A stretch of 64,000 bases of DNA from JAJDOD01 sp039024895 (GTDB lineage: Bacteria; Pseudomonadota; Alphaproteobacteria; Rhodobacterales; Rhodobacteraceae). Positions 44,401 through 52,119 of this stretch are shown here, piece by piece. The first letter of the stretch is position 1. Each line of letters begins with the position of its first letter. A program made the position numbers and the translations under genes. The stretch covers positions 44,057-108,056 of the forward strand of contig JBCCPJ010000010.1 of the NCBI GenBank assembly GCA_039024895.1, read 5' to 3'. Under the pieces are notes generated by a model. It did not search any database and was not told the origin of the DNA. It saw only the letters and a list, made by a program, of their open reading frames with translations.

Positions 44401-44842
44401 GGCGTCTTCCGATCTGGCCGCGCGTCTCGAAGTGACGGCGACCAGCCGGATCCAACGAAACGCTGTCTTGCTGCCCGGCCCGACCGGCGAGTTGAACCGC
44501 CTGACCACATTACCGCGCCCACCGCTTCTCTGCCTCGGCCCGGGGGCCGAGGCGGTCGCCGCGCAACGGGCCGCCATCGAAGCCCTCGGCGGGCATGCCA
44601 TCGGATGCGACGCCGCCCTCGCCCCTGAAACCGTGAAAGAACTACCCCCGTTTGGCGGCGTCATTTGGTGGGGCGATGCCGATCAGGCGCGCGCTTACGC
44701 CCTTGCCCTCGCCGACCGCCCGGGCGCAATCCTACCGCTGATAACAGGCCAGCCAGACGCCGCGCACGCGCTCCTCGAGCGGCACCTTTGCGTCGATACA
44801 ACCGCCGCAGGGGGAAATGTCGACCTGCTCGCAGGCACCTAG
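41417..44842 (+). CDS. putA: Bifunctional proline dehydrogenase / delta-1-pyrroline-5-carboxylate dehydrogenase
   Basis: A 1141-residue enzyme oxidising proline to glutamate in two steps. The start at 41417 ('MIDLDPKWDRNKRRDEANLL') is chosen because the 21 upstream in-frame residues do not look like PutA; no clear ribosome site is visible. The FAD-barrel domain covers roughly 80-480 ('GLNIDAEEMDRLGLSLKI', 'GRRAGDVIDGLYHLAKNHDR', 'RLVKGAYWDTEIKHAQ') and the aldehyde dehydrogenase domain about 540-1000 with Cys795 in 'SAGQRCSALRC'. It lacks the N-terminal ribbon-helix-helix repressor of enterobacterial PutA, consistent with control by the divergent Lrp-type regulator. Confidence 0.96.
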   Translation: MIDLDPKWDRNKRRDEANLLAALTETAALDAPTRARIVQTAAELVRDVRAASRPGLMDVFLAEYGLTTDEGVALMCLAEALLRVPDAATIDALIEDKIAASDWSAHIGQSSSPLVNASTWGLFLTGKLLDEGETGVAGRLHGMIKRLGEPVIRTAVSGAMREMGRQFVLGQDITAAMSRAAKMEADGFTYSYDMLGEAAMTAADAARYAQSYSDAIDAIASACTADDIAANPGISVKLSALHPRYEVAKTARVMEELVPVLQALTRKAARAGMGLNIDAEEMDRLGLSLKIIETVLADPALAGWDGFGVVVQAYGRRAGDVIDGLYHLAKNHDRRLMVRLVKGAYWDTEIKHAQVEGLDDFPVYTRKAATDVSYIAHARRLLSMTDRLYPQFATHNAHTVAAVLEMAHDVDKAAYEFQRLHGMGEILHRNVLEAQGTRCRIYAPVGAHRDLLAYLVRRLLENGANSSFVNQIVDEAIPPEEVVACPFDALQMRTNSTLKTGPALFQPERPNSIGFDLSDVVTLEDIDKKRKFPNVLKVAPMMAGVAEGGTTEAITNPATGAKIGEVTLASPADVETALAAATPWNAAPEDRARVLNRAADLYEADAGALFALLATEAGKTLPDAVAELREAVDFLRYYAAQIATLTAPPRGVFTCISPWNFPLAIFTGQIAAALAAGNAVLAKPAETTPAIAAWGIAKLHEAGVPKPALQLLPGLGATIGAALTADARVNGVAFTGSTATARHIQRAMATHCAPGTPLIAETGGLNAMVVDSTALPEQAVRDILASAFQSAGQRCSALRCLYVQEDIAPAFTEMLKGAMDELSVGDPWHLSTDLGPVITPEAQRQIAAHINTARDEGRLLHQGEAPETGHFIAPALISISGIGALEREVFGPVLHLATFKADALDQVIADVNATGYGLTFGLHTRIDDRMQQVADAVNAGNIYANRNQIGAIVGSQPFGGEGLSGTGPKAGGPHYMARFTGGPAPKIASGANGKAASSDLAARLEVTATSRIQRNAVLLPGPTGELNRLTTLPRPPLLCLGPGAEAVAAQRAAIEALGGHAIGCDAALAPETVKELPPFGGVIWWGDADQARAYALALADRPGAILPLITGQPDAAHALLERHLCVDTTAAGGNVDLLAGT

Positions 44843-45527
44843 AACGTCTGATGAAAACCCGAAACATTTTGCATCACGCAACGCGTTGAACTCCCTGATT
44901 TCAGGCAGCGTTTTGTGATTACCGTTTTTCGCATGACGCTTTAACCGCACGCCGGTGTCACGGATTTTCAATGTCTGTCGCAGAGGTTGCCCCGCGAAGC
45001 TTCCCTGCACCGCATCGGTGCTTGTACCGGACCTCCGACCCTTGGCGACAAGGGCCACGAAACTCAGAATTCTTCGTCTGATTCCGAATAATCAGGCGTT
45101 CCTTAATCGGAGACGCCCACGTGACGGGCCCGTCATTTCCGGAAGACCCCGAAAGAAACGACTTCTACCAGCACGAACCACCGCCCCATCCGGGCGCGGT
45201 GCCTTCCCGCAATTCAAACAGCGCGCCTCGGATCAGAGCGCGCGGCGCCACCAGTTGCGCCAAAGCATCCATGCACGCTCACGCGCCTTGCCGCCCCGAA
45301 GGGCCAATTTGACAAACTCAGTCATTCTCAATTCCTGCCTACGGCGCGGGTTTCTCCCACACTCCATAGCCAAGCCATAAGCGCGTTTTCGCATTCTCCA
45401 AAGCGCCGAATACCGCGCATTTTAGAAATGCGTTGTCTAAGCCACAGGAATCGGTGGATTTTTGCCTAACGAATGGTAAACGATCGGCGAGACGCGCCCC
45501 GGATCAGGTCCGGAGCGCGTTCTGGTT
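44843..45527. other. Long non-coding gap between putA and pyrimidine operon end
   Basis: 685 bases in which I see no gene. Small open frames on both strands lack ribosome sites or recognisable motifs. The only structure is the hairpin at 45492-45520, beside the last gene of the minus-strand operon. Confidence 0.6.
45492..45520 (-). terminator. Hairpin after the NMT1/THI5-type binding-protein gene
   Basis: ACGCGC-t-CCGGA / TCCGG-g-GCGCGT forms an 11-bp stem with one mismatch and a 5-base loop, 8 bases beyond the stop of the last gene of the ten-gene operon. It is not followed by a T-run, so termination efficiency is uncertain; it resembles the hairpin at 2776-2796. Confidence 0.55.
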
Positions 45528-46514
45528 TTAGTTCAGCGCTGCATCCGTAATCGCATGTGTCCAGGCGCCTTCCGGCTCTTTGGTGATCACCGGGTCCGAG
45601 CCGCCTGACAGCAATGAAGCCACAGTCCGCTCATAATCCGCCGGGTCGAGCGCGCCCTCGGACCCCGCCGTCAGCTTGGCGATCTCGCCCATCATACGCA
45701 CCTGATGCGCCTCGGTTTGAGCGCCGGTCTCGTCATAATCGAGCACGATCATTGCGGCGTCTTCAGGGTTCTCCTCGGCCCATTTCCACCCCTTCATGGA
45801 GGCCCGAACGAACCGCTCCATCTTGTCAGCAAAGCCGTCCTCGGCGAGCCGGTCTTCCAGCACATAGAGCCCGTCTTCCAACGTGGCGACACCCTGATCT
45901 TCGTACTTGAAGGTGATGAGTTCATCCGGGCTCACCCCGGCATCCAGCACTTGCCAGTACTCGTTATAGGTCATCGTCGAGATACAATCCGCCTGACGCT
46001 GCAACAACGGGTCCACATTGAACCCCTGCTTCAGCACAGCGACACCGTTGTCATCGGCGCCATCGGTCTCGATCCCCAACTGGCTCATCCAGCTCATGAA
46101 CGGGAACTCATTACCAAAAAACCAGACACCCAACGTCTTGCCAGCGAAGTCGGCCGGACTTTCGATCCCGCTCTCTTTCCAGCAGGTCAGTTGCAGACCG
46201 GACGACTTGAAAGGCTGCGCGATGTTCACCAGCGGCAGTCCCTTCTCGCGCGCCGCAAGGGCCGCAGGCATCCATTCCACCAACACGTCAGCGCCGCCCC
46301 CGGCCACCACTTGCGGCGGGGCAATGTCCGGCCCGCCGGGCTTGATCGTCACGTTCAGGTCTTCTTCTTCATAATAGCCGTTTTCGAGCGCCACGTAGTA
46401 ACCCGCGAACTGTGCCTGCGTCACCCATTTGAGCTGCAAGGTCACATCATCCGCCGCCTGCGCGGCCCCTGTTCCCAGTGCCAGAATGGCAGCAGATACC
46501 AAATACTTTCCCAT
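45528..46514 (-). CDS. NMT1/THI5-type ABC transporter substrate-binding protein (pyrimidine-type)
   Basis: Periplasmic binding protein, 328 residues, signal peptide 'MGKYLVSAAILALGTGAAQA'. 'VTLQLKWVTQAQFAGYYVAL' followed by ENGYYEEEDLNVTI is the NMT1/THI5 hallmark shared with ThiY (thiamine-pyrimidine precursor uptake). 'LGVWFFGNEFPFMSWMSQLG' and 'ISTMTYNEYWQVLDAGVSP' are also typical. Last gene of the operon that begins with the ureidopropionase gene, so pyrimidines, dihydropyrimidines or hydantoins are likelier ligands than thiamine precursors (inference). Confidence 0.9.
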   Translation of the reverse strand: MGKYLVSAAILALGTGAAQAADDVTLQLKWVTQAQFAGYYVALENGYYEEEDLNVTIKPGGPDIAPPQVVAGGGADVLVEWMPAALAAREKGLPLVNIAQPFKSSGLQLTCWKESGIESPADFAGKTLGVWFFGNEFPFMSWMSQLGIETDGADDNGVAVLKQGFNVDPLLQRQADCISTMTYNEYWQVLDAGVSPDELITFKYEDQGVATLEDGLYVLEDRLAEDGFADKMERFVRASMKGWKWAEENPEDAAMIVLDYDETGAQTEAHQVRMMGEIAKLTAGSEGALDPADYERTVASLLSGGSDPVITKEPEGAWTHAITDAALN

Positions 46515-46532
46515 GTCCTTATCTTCCCTGTC

Positions 46533-47378
46533 TTACTTCATGCGTTGCGACGGGTGCCAGAATGTGACGCGCTTTTCCAAAAGCGCGACCACGCCGTAAG
46601 CTGCAGAACCCGTCAAAGCAGCCACGGCAATTTCAGCCCAAACCAAATCAATCGACAAGCTGCCGACCCCGGTGGAAATCCGAAAGCCCATCCCCCTGGT
46701 GGGAGAGCCGAAATATTCAGCGACAATCGCCCCGATCAGCGCCAGAGTTGTCGCGATTTTAAGCCCATTGAAAATGAACGGCATCGCCGCCGGAAGGCGC
46801 AGCTTGATTAGCGTTTGCCAATAGCCCGCGGCATAGGTCCGCATGAGATCGCGCTGCATCGCGCTCGCCTCCGCCAGTCCCTGCACCGTGTTCACCAGAA
46901 TGGGAAAGAACACCATCACCACGACAACAGCGGCCTTCGACTGCCAGTCGAAACCGAACCAGCTCACCAGAATGGGCGCAATCCCGACGATGGGCAGGGC
47001 AGCGACGAAGTTGCCGATGGGCAAAAGCCCCGCCGTCAAGAACCGCGAACGGTCGATGGCAACCGCCGTCAGCATCGCCGCACACGCACCGATCAGATAT
47101 CCCGACAAAGCGCCCTTCACCACGGTCTGCACGAAATCCTCCCAGAGCGTCGACGTCTCCGACAGGAACCGCGCCCCGATGACCGAGGGCGGCGGCAGGA
47201 TGACCGGCGATACCTCGAAATGCGCGACCGCCGCTTCCCACAACACAAGGATCGTCAGGCCAAACAGCACGGGCACAAAGACGCGCACCAACCGGTGATC
47301 GTGCCAGCCCGACCGCGCAAGCTGCGCGTTCACGCCCCAGGCAAGCAACCAGAAGACAAGCGCCGTCGTCATGCTCAT
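46533..47378 (-). CDS. ABC transporter permease (SsuC/TauC/ThiX-type), second of pair
   Basis: A 281-residue permease with about six helices. 'LILVLWEAAVAHFEVSPVIL' and 'PPPSVIGARFLSETSTLWED' at the N-terminus, and 'GLAEASAMQRDLMRTYAAGY' followed by WQTLIKLRLPAAMPFIFNG (EAA-type coupling loop), define the BPD family used with NMT1-type binding proteins. It overlaps the preceding permease gene by ATGA and precedes the binding-protein gene by 18 bases. Confidence 0.92.
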   Translation of the reverse strand: MSMTTALVFWLLAWGVNAQLARSGWHDHRLVRVFVPVLFGLTILVLWEAAVAHFEVSPVILPPPSVIGARFLSETSTLWEDFVQTVVKGALSGYLIGACAAMLTAVAIDRSRFLTAGLLPIGNFVAALPIVGIAPILVSWFGFDWQSKAAVVVVMVFFPILVNTVQGLAEASAMQRDLMRTYAAGYWQTLIKLRLPAAMPFIFNGLKIATTLALIGAIVAEYFGSPTRGMGFRISTGVGSLSIDLVWAEIAVAALTGSAAYGVVALLEKRVTFWHPSQRMK

Positions 47379-48307
47379 GCCCGCCCTCCCATCCGCCGGA
47401 GCGCCACGGCCTGAAGCCAGCCCAGCAACGTGACGAGCGCCCCCGCAAGGATCGCCGCCGTGAACAGCGCCGACCAGATCGCCAAAGGCGTGCCGAACTG
47501 ATCACCGATCAGGATACGCGCGCCAAGACCGCTGATCGCCCCGGTCGGCAATTCCCCGACAATCGTGCCCACAAGTGCCGCCGCAATCCCGACCTTGAGC
47601 GAGGTGAAAAGATATGGCACCGAAGCCGGTAGCCGTAATTTCAGGAAACTGGCCAGCCCGCCGACGTTATAGGTGCGCAGCAAGTCTAACTGCTCCCGCG
47701 TGGGCGACCGGAGCCCTTTCACCATGCCCACCAATACCGGGAAGAAACAGAGATAGGCCGAGATGATCGCCTTTGGCAACGCGCGCCCATCGACCCCCAT
47801 CTGACTTGCCAGCACGATGATCATCGGCGCCAGCGCCACGATGGGCACGGTCTGACTGATAATCGCCCAGGGCATCAGGCTCATTTCCAGGGTGCGGCTG
47901 TAAACGATTCCCACCGCCCCCAGGATGCCGATGATCGTCCCGAGGGCGAAGCCGAACAGCGTCGATTGGAGGGTGATCCAGCCGTGGTAAACCAGACTGC
48001 GTTTCGAGAAAGCGCGCCCGCGCAAAACCATGTCGCCCGTGGTTTTCCAAAGCTCCTGTCCCACCTGAAGCGGCGTCGGCAACCGGGGCCGGTCAAGGTC
48101 ATAGCCCAACGGGATTTCCCGGTGGTTCTGGGCCATGAGCAACCAGACCGACGTCTCGCTGCGCACGCGTGATCCTTCGGGGATCACATAAGTGCCGCTG
48201 CGCTCCGCGACGTCGAGGGCTTGGCGAATATTCATCGGTGCCACGGCCGAATACCAAAGCGTAACCAGCGCAAGGAGGACCACCAGAACGGGCAGGACGC
48301 TACGCAT
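47375..48307 (-). CDS. ABC transporter permease (SsuC/TauC/ThiX-type), first of pair
   Basis: A 310-residue permease with an N-terminal anchor 'VLPVLVVLLALVTLWYSAVA' and the coupling loop 'MVKGLRSPTREQLDLLRTYN' followed by 'SFLKLRLPASVPYLFTSLKV'. The long periplasmic segment between residues 30 and 110 is larger than in SsuC. The pair suggests a heterodimeric channel, as in riboflavin/pyrimidine-type RibXY-like systems. It follows the double-GNAT gene after a gap of about 180 bases that contains repeat copy D. Confidence 0.9.
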   Translation of the reverse strand: MRSVLPVLVVLLALVTLWYSAVAPMNIRQALDVAERSGTYVIPEGSRVRSETSVWLLMAQNHREIPLGYDLDRPRLPTPLQVGQELWKTTGDMVLRGRAFSKRSLVYHGWITLQSTLFGFALGTIIGILGAVGIVYSRTLEMSLMPWAIISQTVPIVALAPMIIVLASQMGVDGRALPKAIISAYLCFFPVLVGMVKGLRSPTREQLDLLRTYNVGGLASFLKLRLPASVPYLFTSLKVGIAAALVGTIVGELPTGAISGLGARILIGDQFGTPLAIWSALFTAAILAGALVTLLGWLQAVALRRMGGRA

Positions 48308-48399
48308 GGAAACGCCTCCGGGTCAGACTGTCAGCCCTTGCAGCCGCAAAAAATACCACTCCCGCACTCCTTCGCCCCAGGATCACACCGGCATGCCTT

Positions 48400-48450
48400 C
48401 TTCTGTCCAAATACCTTGGGGAGCGCGAGGGGTGAAACCCCTCGCCCGGC
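48400..48450. repeat. Dispersed intergenic repeat, copy D
   Basis: CTTCTGTCCAAATACCTTGGGGAG begins the copy, followed by the inverted repeat 'cgaggggtgaaacccctcg'. It lies in the gap between the permease and GNAT genes of the minus-strand operon. Confidence 0.75.
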
Positions 48451-48487
48451 GCGACGCTGAAAAGCGGCGCAAAACCTCTGATCCCGC

Positions 48488-49342
48488 TCATCGCCGCCAC
48501 GCCATACGGAACTCCGGGTGTCCATCATCGCCGTCCCGGGTATCTCCTGTCATTTCAAAGCCTTCCCGGGCATGGAACGCATGGGCTCTGGTGTTTGGCG
48601 CGTGGGTCCAAAGCTGAACAAAATTCCGGTCCGTCTTCACATGCGTCAAAAGTGCCTGCCCCACCCCATCCCCTCGGCACGCCGCATAAAGCCCGGCGAC
48701 CATCGCTTTGTCGGGATGAAAGGAAAGATACCCCGCCACTGGATCGCCCGCGACATAGACCTCGCGCGCGGGAATGGCCTCCGCGATCAGGGCGGCCATC
48801 TCGGCAAGCGAAAACCGCTCTGCGATCCAGTCCGTCTCGGCCACCCAATCGCAGACGATACCGGCGCAGGCGGCGGCATCCTCGACAGTGGCGCGGCGCA
48901 CGGGCCACTTGCACCAGCGCAATTTCACATCCGCCAGCCCTTCTTCATTATCGCCGTCGCTGCGCGCGATCTCGGCAAAGCCTTCGCGCGCGTAGAACCG
49001 GCGCGCGTCCACATTGGCCTCCAACGTCCACAGCTCAAGGGTCGGGCAACGGGCCTTCATATGGTCGAGCAGCCGTTTGCCCACACCCTGCCCCGGGCGT
49101 TGGACGTAGAGCGCTGTCACTTGCGCTGCCGCCGGATCGAAGGCGAGAAACCCTTCCACAGGCGTCCCGGCCACCCAGACCTTGCGCTCGACAAAAACGA
49201 CATCGCGGTAGAAAGCCTCTACCTCCGCGCGGGTATGCACCCGTGGCATCCACGGCCGGCTATCAATCCAATCGTTAAGGATGGCGGCACAGGCGACGGC
49301 ATCCCCGGGCGCCGCGCGCCGTATCTCGCCCCCCGCCGTCAC
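48488..49342 (-). CDS. Tandem double-GNAT acetyltransferase
   Basis: A 284-residue protein made of two GNAT domains. The first (about 1-150) has 'VTALYVQRPGQGVGKRLLDH' with the acetyl-CoA loop Q/RxxGxGK/A, then 'ARRFYAREGFAEIARSDGDN'. The second (about 152-284) repeats it with 'MVAGLYAACRGDGVGQALLT' and 'RAHAFHAREGFEMTGDTRDG'. A GTG start overlaps the ATPase stop (GTGA), so it is tightly coupled inside the transporter operon. An N-acetylation target among amino or carbamoyl compounds imported by the system is an attractive but unproven idea. Confidence 0.88.
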   Translation of the reverse strand: MTAGGEIRRAAPGDAVACAAILNDWIDSRPWMPRVHTRAEVEAFYRDVVFVERKVWVAGTPVEGFLAFDPAAAQVTALYVQRPGQGVGKRLLDHMKARCPTLELWTLEANVDARRFYAREGFAEIARSDGDNEEGLADVKLRWCKWPVRRATVEDAAACAGIVCDWVAETDWIAERFSLAEMAALIAEAIPAREVYVAGDPVAGYLSFHPDKAMVAGLYAACRGDGVGQALLTHVKTDRNFVQLWTHAPNTRAHAFHAREGFEMTGDTRDGDDGHPEFRMAWRR

Positions 49343-50127
49343 ACCGTCTCCCCGTGGCCAGCGCGAAGTCCGGCACGCACGCGCTGCGCCACCTCGATGA
49401 ATTCAGCGCTGTCGCGGATATAAAGTGGACGCTGCCGGGGCAACGGGCTTTCGATCACATCGGTGATCCGACCGGGGCGCGGCGACATGACAACGATCTT
49501 GGTGGACAGATAGACGGCTTCCGGAATGGAGTGGGTGACGAACCCGATGGTCTTGCCGGTGCGATCCCAGAGGCTGAGCAGCTCCTCATTCAACCGGTCG
49601 CGCACGATTTCATCAAGCGCCCCAAAGGGCTCGTCCATCAGGAGGATATCGGCGTCAAACGCCAGTGCCCGCGCGATGGAAGCGCGCTGCTGCATGCCGC
49701 CCGATAGCTGCCAGGGAAACTTGTTTCCAAAGCCACCAAGATCGACGAGGTCCAAAACCCACGCCGCCCGTTCGGTCATCTCCGCTTTGGAATACCCCAT
49801 GATTTCAAGGGGAAGCCGAATATTACCCGCAATCGTCCGCCACGGATAAAGCCCCGCCGCCTGAAACACATAGCCGTAAGCCCGAGCTTTTCGCGCCGCG
49901 TCCGGTGTCATCCCATTCACCGTAAGCGTGCCACCGGTCGGTGTCTCCAGCGCAGCAACGCAGCGCAAAAACGTCGTCTTCCCGCAGCCCGACGGACCGA
50001 TGAAGGACACGAAGTCGCTCTTGTCGATGGTCAGGTCCACATCCTTCAACGCATGGACAGGACCGTCAGCCGTCTTGAAGGTGAGGGAAAGCCCAGTTGC
50101 ACTTATGACAGTCGACGCCTTCTGCAC
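49339..50127 (-). CDS. ABC transporter ATP-binding protein (SsuB/TauB/ThiZ-type)
   Basis: A 262-residue ATPase for the NMT1-type importer. Walker A GPSGCGKT at 44-51, 'YGYVFQAAGLYPWRTIAGNI' Q-loop, signature 'LSGGMQQRASIARALAFDAD', Walker B 'ILLMDEPFGALDEIV', and switch His in 'IGFVTHSIPEAVYLS', all typical of the nitrate/sulfonate/taurine subfamily. I prefer GTG 50127 (GGGAAG upstream, one base after the previous stop); ATG 50145, which would overlap the preceding gene by 17 bases, is the alternative. Confidence 0.93.
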   Translation of the reverse strand: MQKASTVISATGLSLTFKTADGPVHALKDVDLTIDKSDFVSFIGPSGCGKTTFLRCVAALETPTGGTLTVNGMTPDAARKARAYGYVFQAAGLYPWRTIAGNIRLPLEIMGYSKAEMTERAAWVLDLVDLGGFGNKFPWQLSGGMQQRASIARALAFDADILLMDEPFGALDEIVRDRLNEELLSLWDRTGKTIGFVTHSIPEAVYLSTKIVVMSPRPGRITDVIESPLPRQRPLYIRDSAEFIEVAQRVRAGLRAGHGETV

Positions 50128-50128
50128 T

Positions 50129-50569
50129 TTAGCTTCCCGGCGCATTTACGCGTCTAAACTCTTCGCTTGATCTGAGATCGGGAAACCAACGTCCATCACC
50201 AGATAGCTCGCGGTAAGCGTCCAAAAACAGATACCCTGCCGCATAAGCTAAGTAGATCATTTGTGCTTGCCAATATGAATTAGTCTGGGCGCCAACTTCC
50301 CGAAGGAAAACACTTTGCGCCGTCTCAAAGGACACACGTGACCACAACTTCAATTGATCAGGGTCCGTGAAGTCGTCCTCAATCTGCAATCCACGACCCG
50401 GCCAAAACTCTCCCCGTTTCCGCAGGCATTTCATCCGCGTCAGCTCGCCGTCCTCAAAAGCAGACTTGGAAAGTCGGTCTGCTGTTTGCAAAGCGAATTC
50501 CAGAAAGTTGGAAAAGTGGCGGTTGTTCATCTGCACCTGACGCTCTTTGAACCGAATGGGACTTGTCAT
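50129..50569 (-). CDS. Hypothetical protein in pyrimidine operon
   Basis: A 146-residue protein that I do not recognise. 'RHFSNFLEFALQTADRLSKS' at the start and 'TNSYWQAQMIYLAYAAGYLF' in the second half suggest a helical fold with one hydrophobic stretch, perhaps not a true membrane helix. It begins 9 bases after the dihydropyrimidinase stop and abuts the ATPase gene. Its base composition is a little lower in GC than its neighbours, so a recent insertion into the operon is possible. Confidence 0.75.
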   Translation of the reverse strand: MTSPIRFKERQVQMNNRHFSNFLEFALQTADRLSKSAFEDGELTRMKCLRKRGEFWPGRGLQIEDDFTDPDQLKLWSRVSFETAQSVFLREVGAQTNSYWQAQMIYLAYAAGYLFLDAYRELSGDGRWFPDLRSSEEFRRVNAPGS

Positions 50570-50578
50570 CGAGTGCCA

Positions 50579-52033
50579 TTAAACCCCCGTCGCCGGGATC
50601 CCCGTCCGCTCCACCGGGCGTGGAGCCGTTAGTTCCTTCCAGGACGACAGCGCCTTGTTCACCGGCGTGTTGGGCTTGCGGCGGACGAACTCGCCGTGGC
50701 CTTCCTTCGCGCGAACCTCCCCGTCATGCACCGCGACATAGCCACGGGTCAGCGTGAAGCGTGGCAGGCCGGTGACCTCCTTGCCTTCGAACACATTGTA
50801 ATCAATGGCAGATTGCTGTGCTGAGGCTGTGATGGTTTTCGATTTCTCCGGGTCCCAGACGACCAGATCGGCATCGGCGCCCACTAGAACGGCGCCCTTC
50901 TTCGGATAGCAGTTGAGGATCTTCGCGATGTTGGTCGAGGTCACGGCGACAAACTCGTTCGGCGTCAATCGCCCGGTTGCCACCCCATGGGTCCAAAGCA
51001 TCGGCATCCGGTCCTCAAGCCCGCCGGTGCCATTGGGGATCTTGGTGAAATCGCCCACCCCGTAACGTTTTTGTTCCGTGGTAAACGCGCAGTGGTCCGT
51101 GGCGACAACCGAGAGTGACCCCGACATCAGCCCGTGCCACAAGCTCTCCTGATGCTTGGCATCGCGGAAGGGCGGCGACATCACGCGGCGCGCGGCATGG
51201 TCCCAATCGGGATGCGCGTATTCGCTTTCATCGAGCGTCAGGTGCTGGATCAGCGGCTCGCCCCAGACCCGTTTGCCCTGCTGTCGCGCGCGCCGGATTG
51301 CCTCGTGGGCCTCCTCACACGAGGTGTGCACGACATAGAGCGGCACGCCGGCCATATCCGCAATCATGATGGCGCGGTTCGTCGCCTCGCCCTCCACCTG
51401 CGCCGGCCGCGAATAGGCATGGGCCTCGGGCCCGGTGTTTCCTTCCGCCATCAGCTTCGCTTGGAGTTCGGCCACCACATCGCCGTTTTCGGCATGCACC
51501 ATGGCGATCCCGCCGAGTTCCGCCAACCGTTGGAACGACGCATACATCTCGTCGTCATTCACCATCAGCGCGCCCTTATAGGCCATGAAATGCTTGAAGG
51601 TGGTGATGCCCTCTTTCTCGATCACGCTGGCCATCTCGTTGAAGACCTGCTCACCCCACCACGTGACCGCCATGTGATAGGAATAATCGCACGCCGCGCG
51701 CGTGGATTTGTTGTGCCACATCTGCAAAGCGTCATGGAGCCCCTGCTCCGGTGCGGGCAGCGCAAAATCCACGACCATTGTCGTGCCGCCCGATAAGGCC
51801 GCGCGCGTGCCGCTCTCGAAATCGTCCGAGGAATAGGTCCCCATGAACGGCATCTCGAGATGGGTATGGGGGTCGATCCCGCCCGGCATGACGTAGCAAC
51901 CGGTGGCGTCCAGCACCTCGTCGCCGGACAGTCCGGCACCGATCTCGGTGATCACACCGCTCTCAACCAGCACATCCGCCCCATAGGTGAGGTCTGCTGT
52001 AACCACGGTTCCGTTCTTGATGACTGTCGACAT
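50579..52033 (-). CDS. hydA: Dihydropyrimidinase / D-hydantoinase
   Basis: A 484-residue amidohydrolase that opens dihydrouracil, dihydrothymine or 5-substituted hydantoins. The binuclear zinc site is visible: 'GGIDPHTHLEMPF' (His56, His58), the carboxylated Lys in 'TFKHFMAYKGALMVND', 'AMVHAENGDVVAELQAKL', 'LYVVHTSCEEAHEAIRRAR' and the Asp in 'LSVVATDHCAFTTEQK'. Length and order match the PydB/HydA family. With the ureidopropionase-type gene of the same operon it forms the last two steps of reductive pyrimidine catabolism. No dihydropyrimidine dehydrogenase gene is in view. Confidence 0.95.
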   Translation of the reverse strand: MSTVIKNGTVVTADLTYGADVLVESGVITEIGAGLSGDEVLDATGCYVMPGGIDPHTHLEMPFMGTYSSDDFESGTRAALSGGTTMVVDFALPAPEQGLHDALQMWHNKSTRAACDYSYHMAVTWWGEQVFNEMASVIEKEGITTFKHFMAYKGALMVNDDEMYASFQRLAELGGIAMVHAENGDVVAELQAKLMAEGNTGPEAHAYSRPAQVEGEATNRAIMIADMAGVPLYVVHTSCEEAHEAIRRARQQGKRVWGEPLIQHLTLDESEYAHPDWDHAARRVMSPPFRDAKHQESLWHGLMSGSLSVVATDHCAFTTEQKRYGVGDFTKIPNGTGGLEDRMPMLWTHGVATGRLTPNEFVAVTSTNIAKILNCYPKKGAVLVGADADLVVWDPEKSKTITASAQQSAIDYNVFEGKEVTGLPRFTLTRGYVAVHDGEVRAKEGHGEFVRRKPNTPVNKALSSWKELTAPRPVERTGIPATGV

Positions 52034-52065
52034 GGGTCAAACTCCCTCGTGTTTTCATGGGCCCG

Positions 52066-52112
52066 AAAATACCTCGGGGGGCGAGCGTCAGCGAGCGGGG
52101 CAGTGCCCCGAT
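52066..52112. repeat. Dispersed intergenic repeat, copy E
   Basis: GGCCCGAAAATACCTCGGGGGGCGAG is followed by 'cgtcagcgagcggggcagtg' and CCCC, giving a GGGGCAGTGCCCC hairpin. It fills the 86-base gap between the class II aldolase and dihydropyrimidinase genes. Confidence 0.78.
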
Positions 52113-52119
52113 CCCGGTC

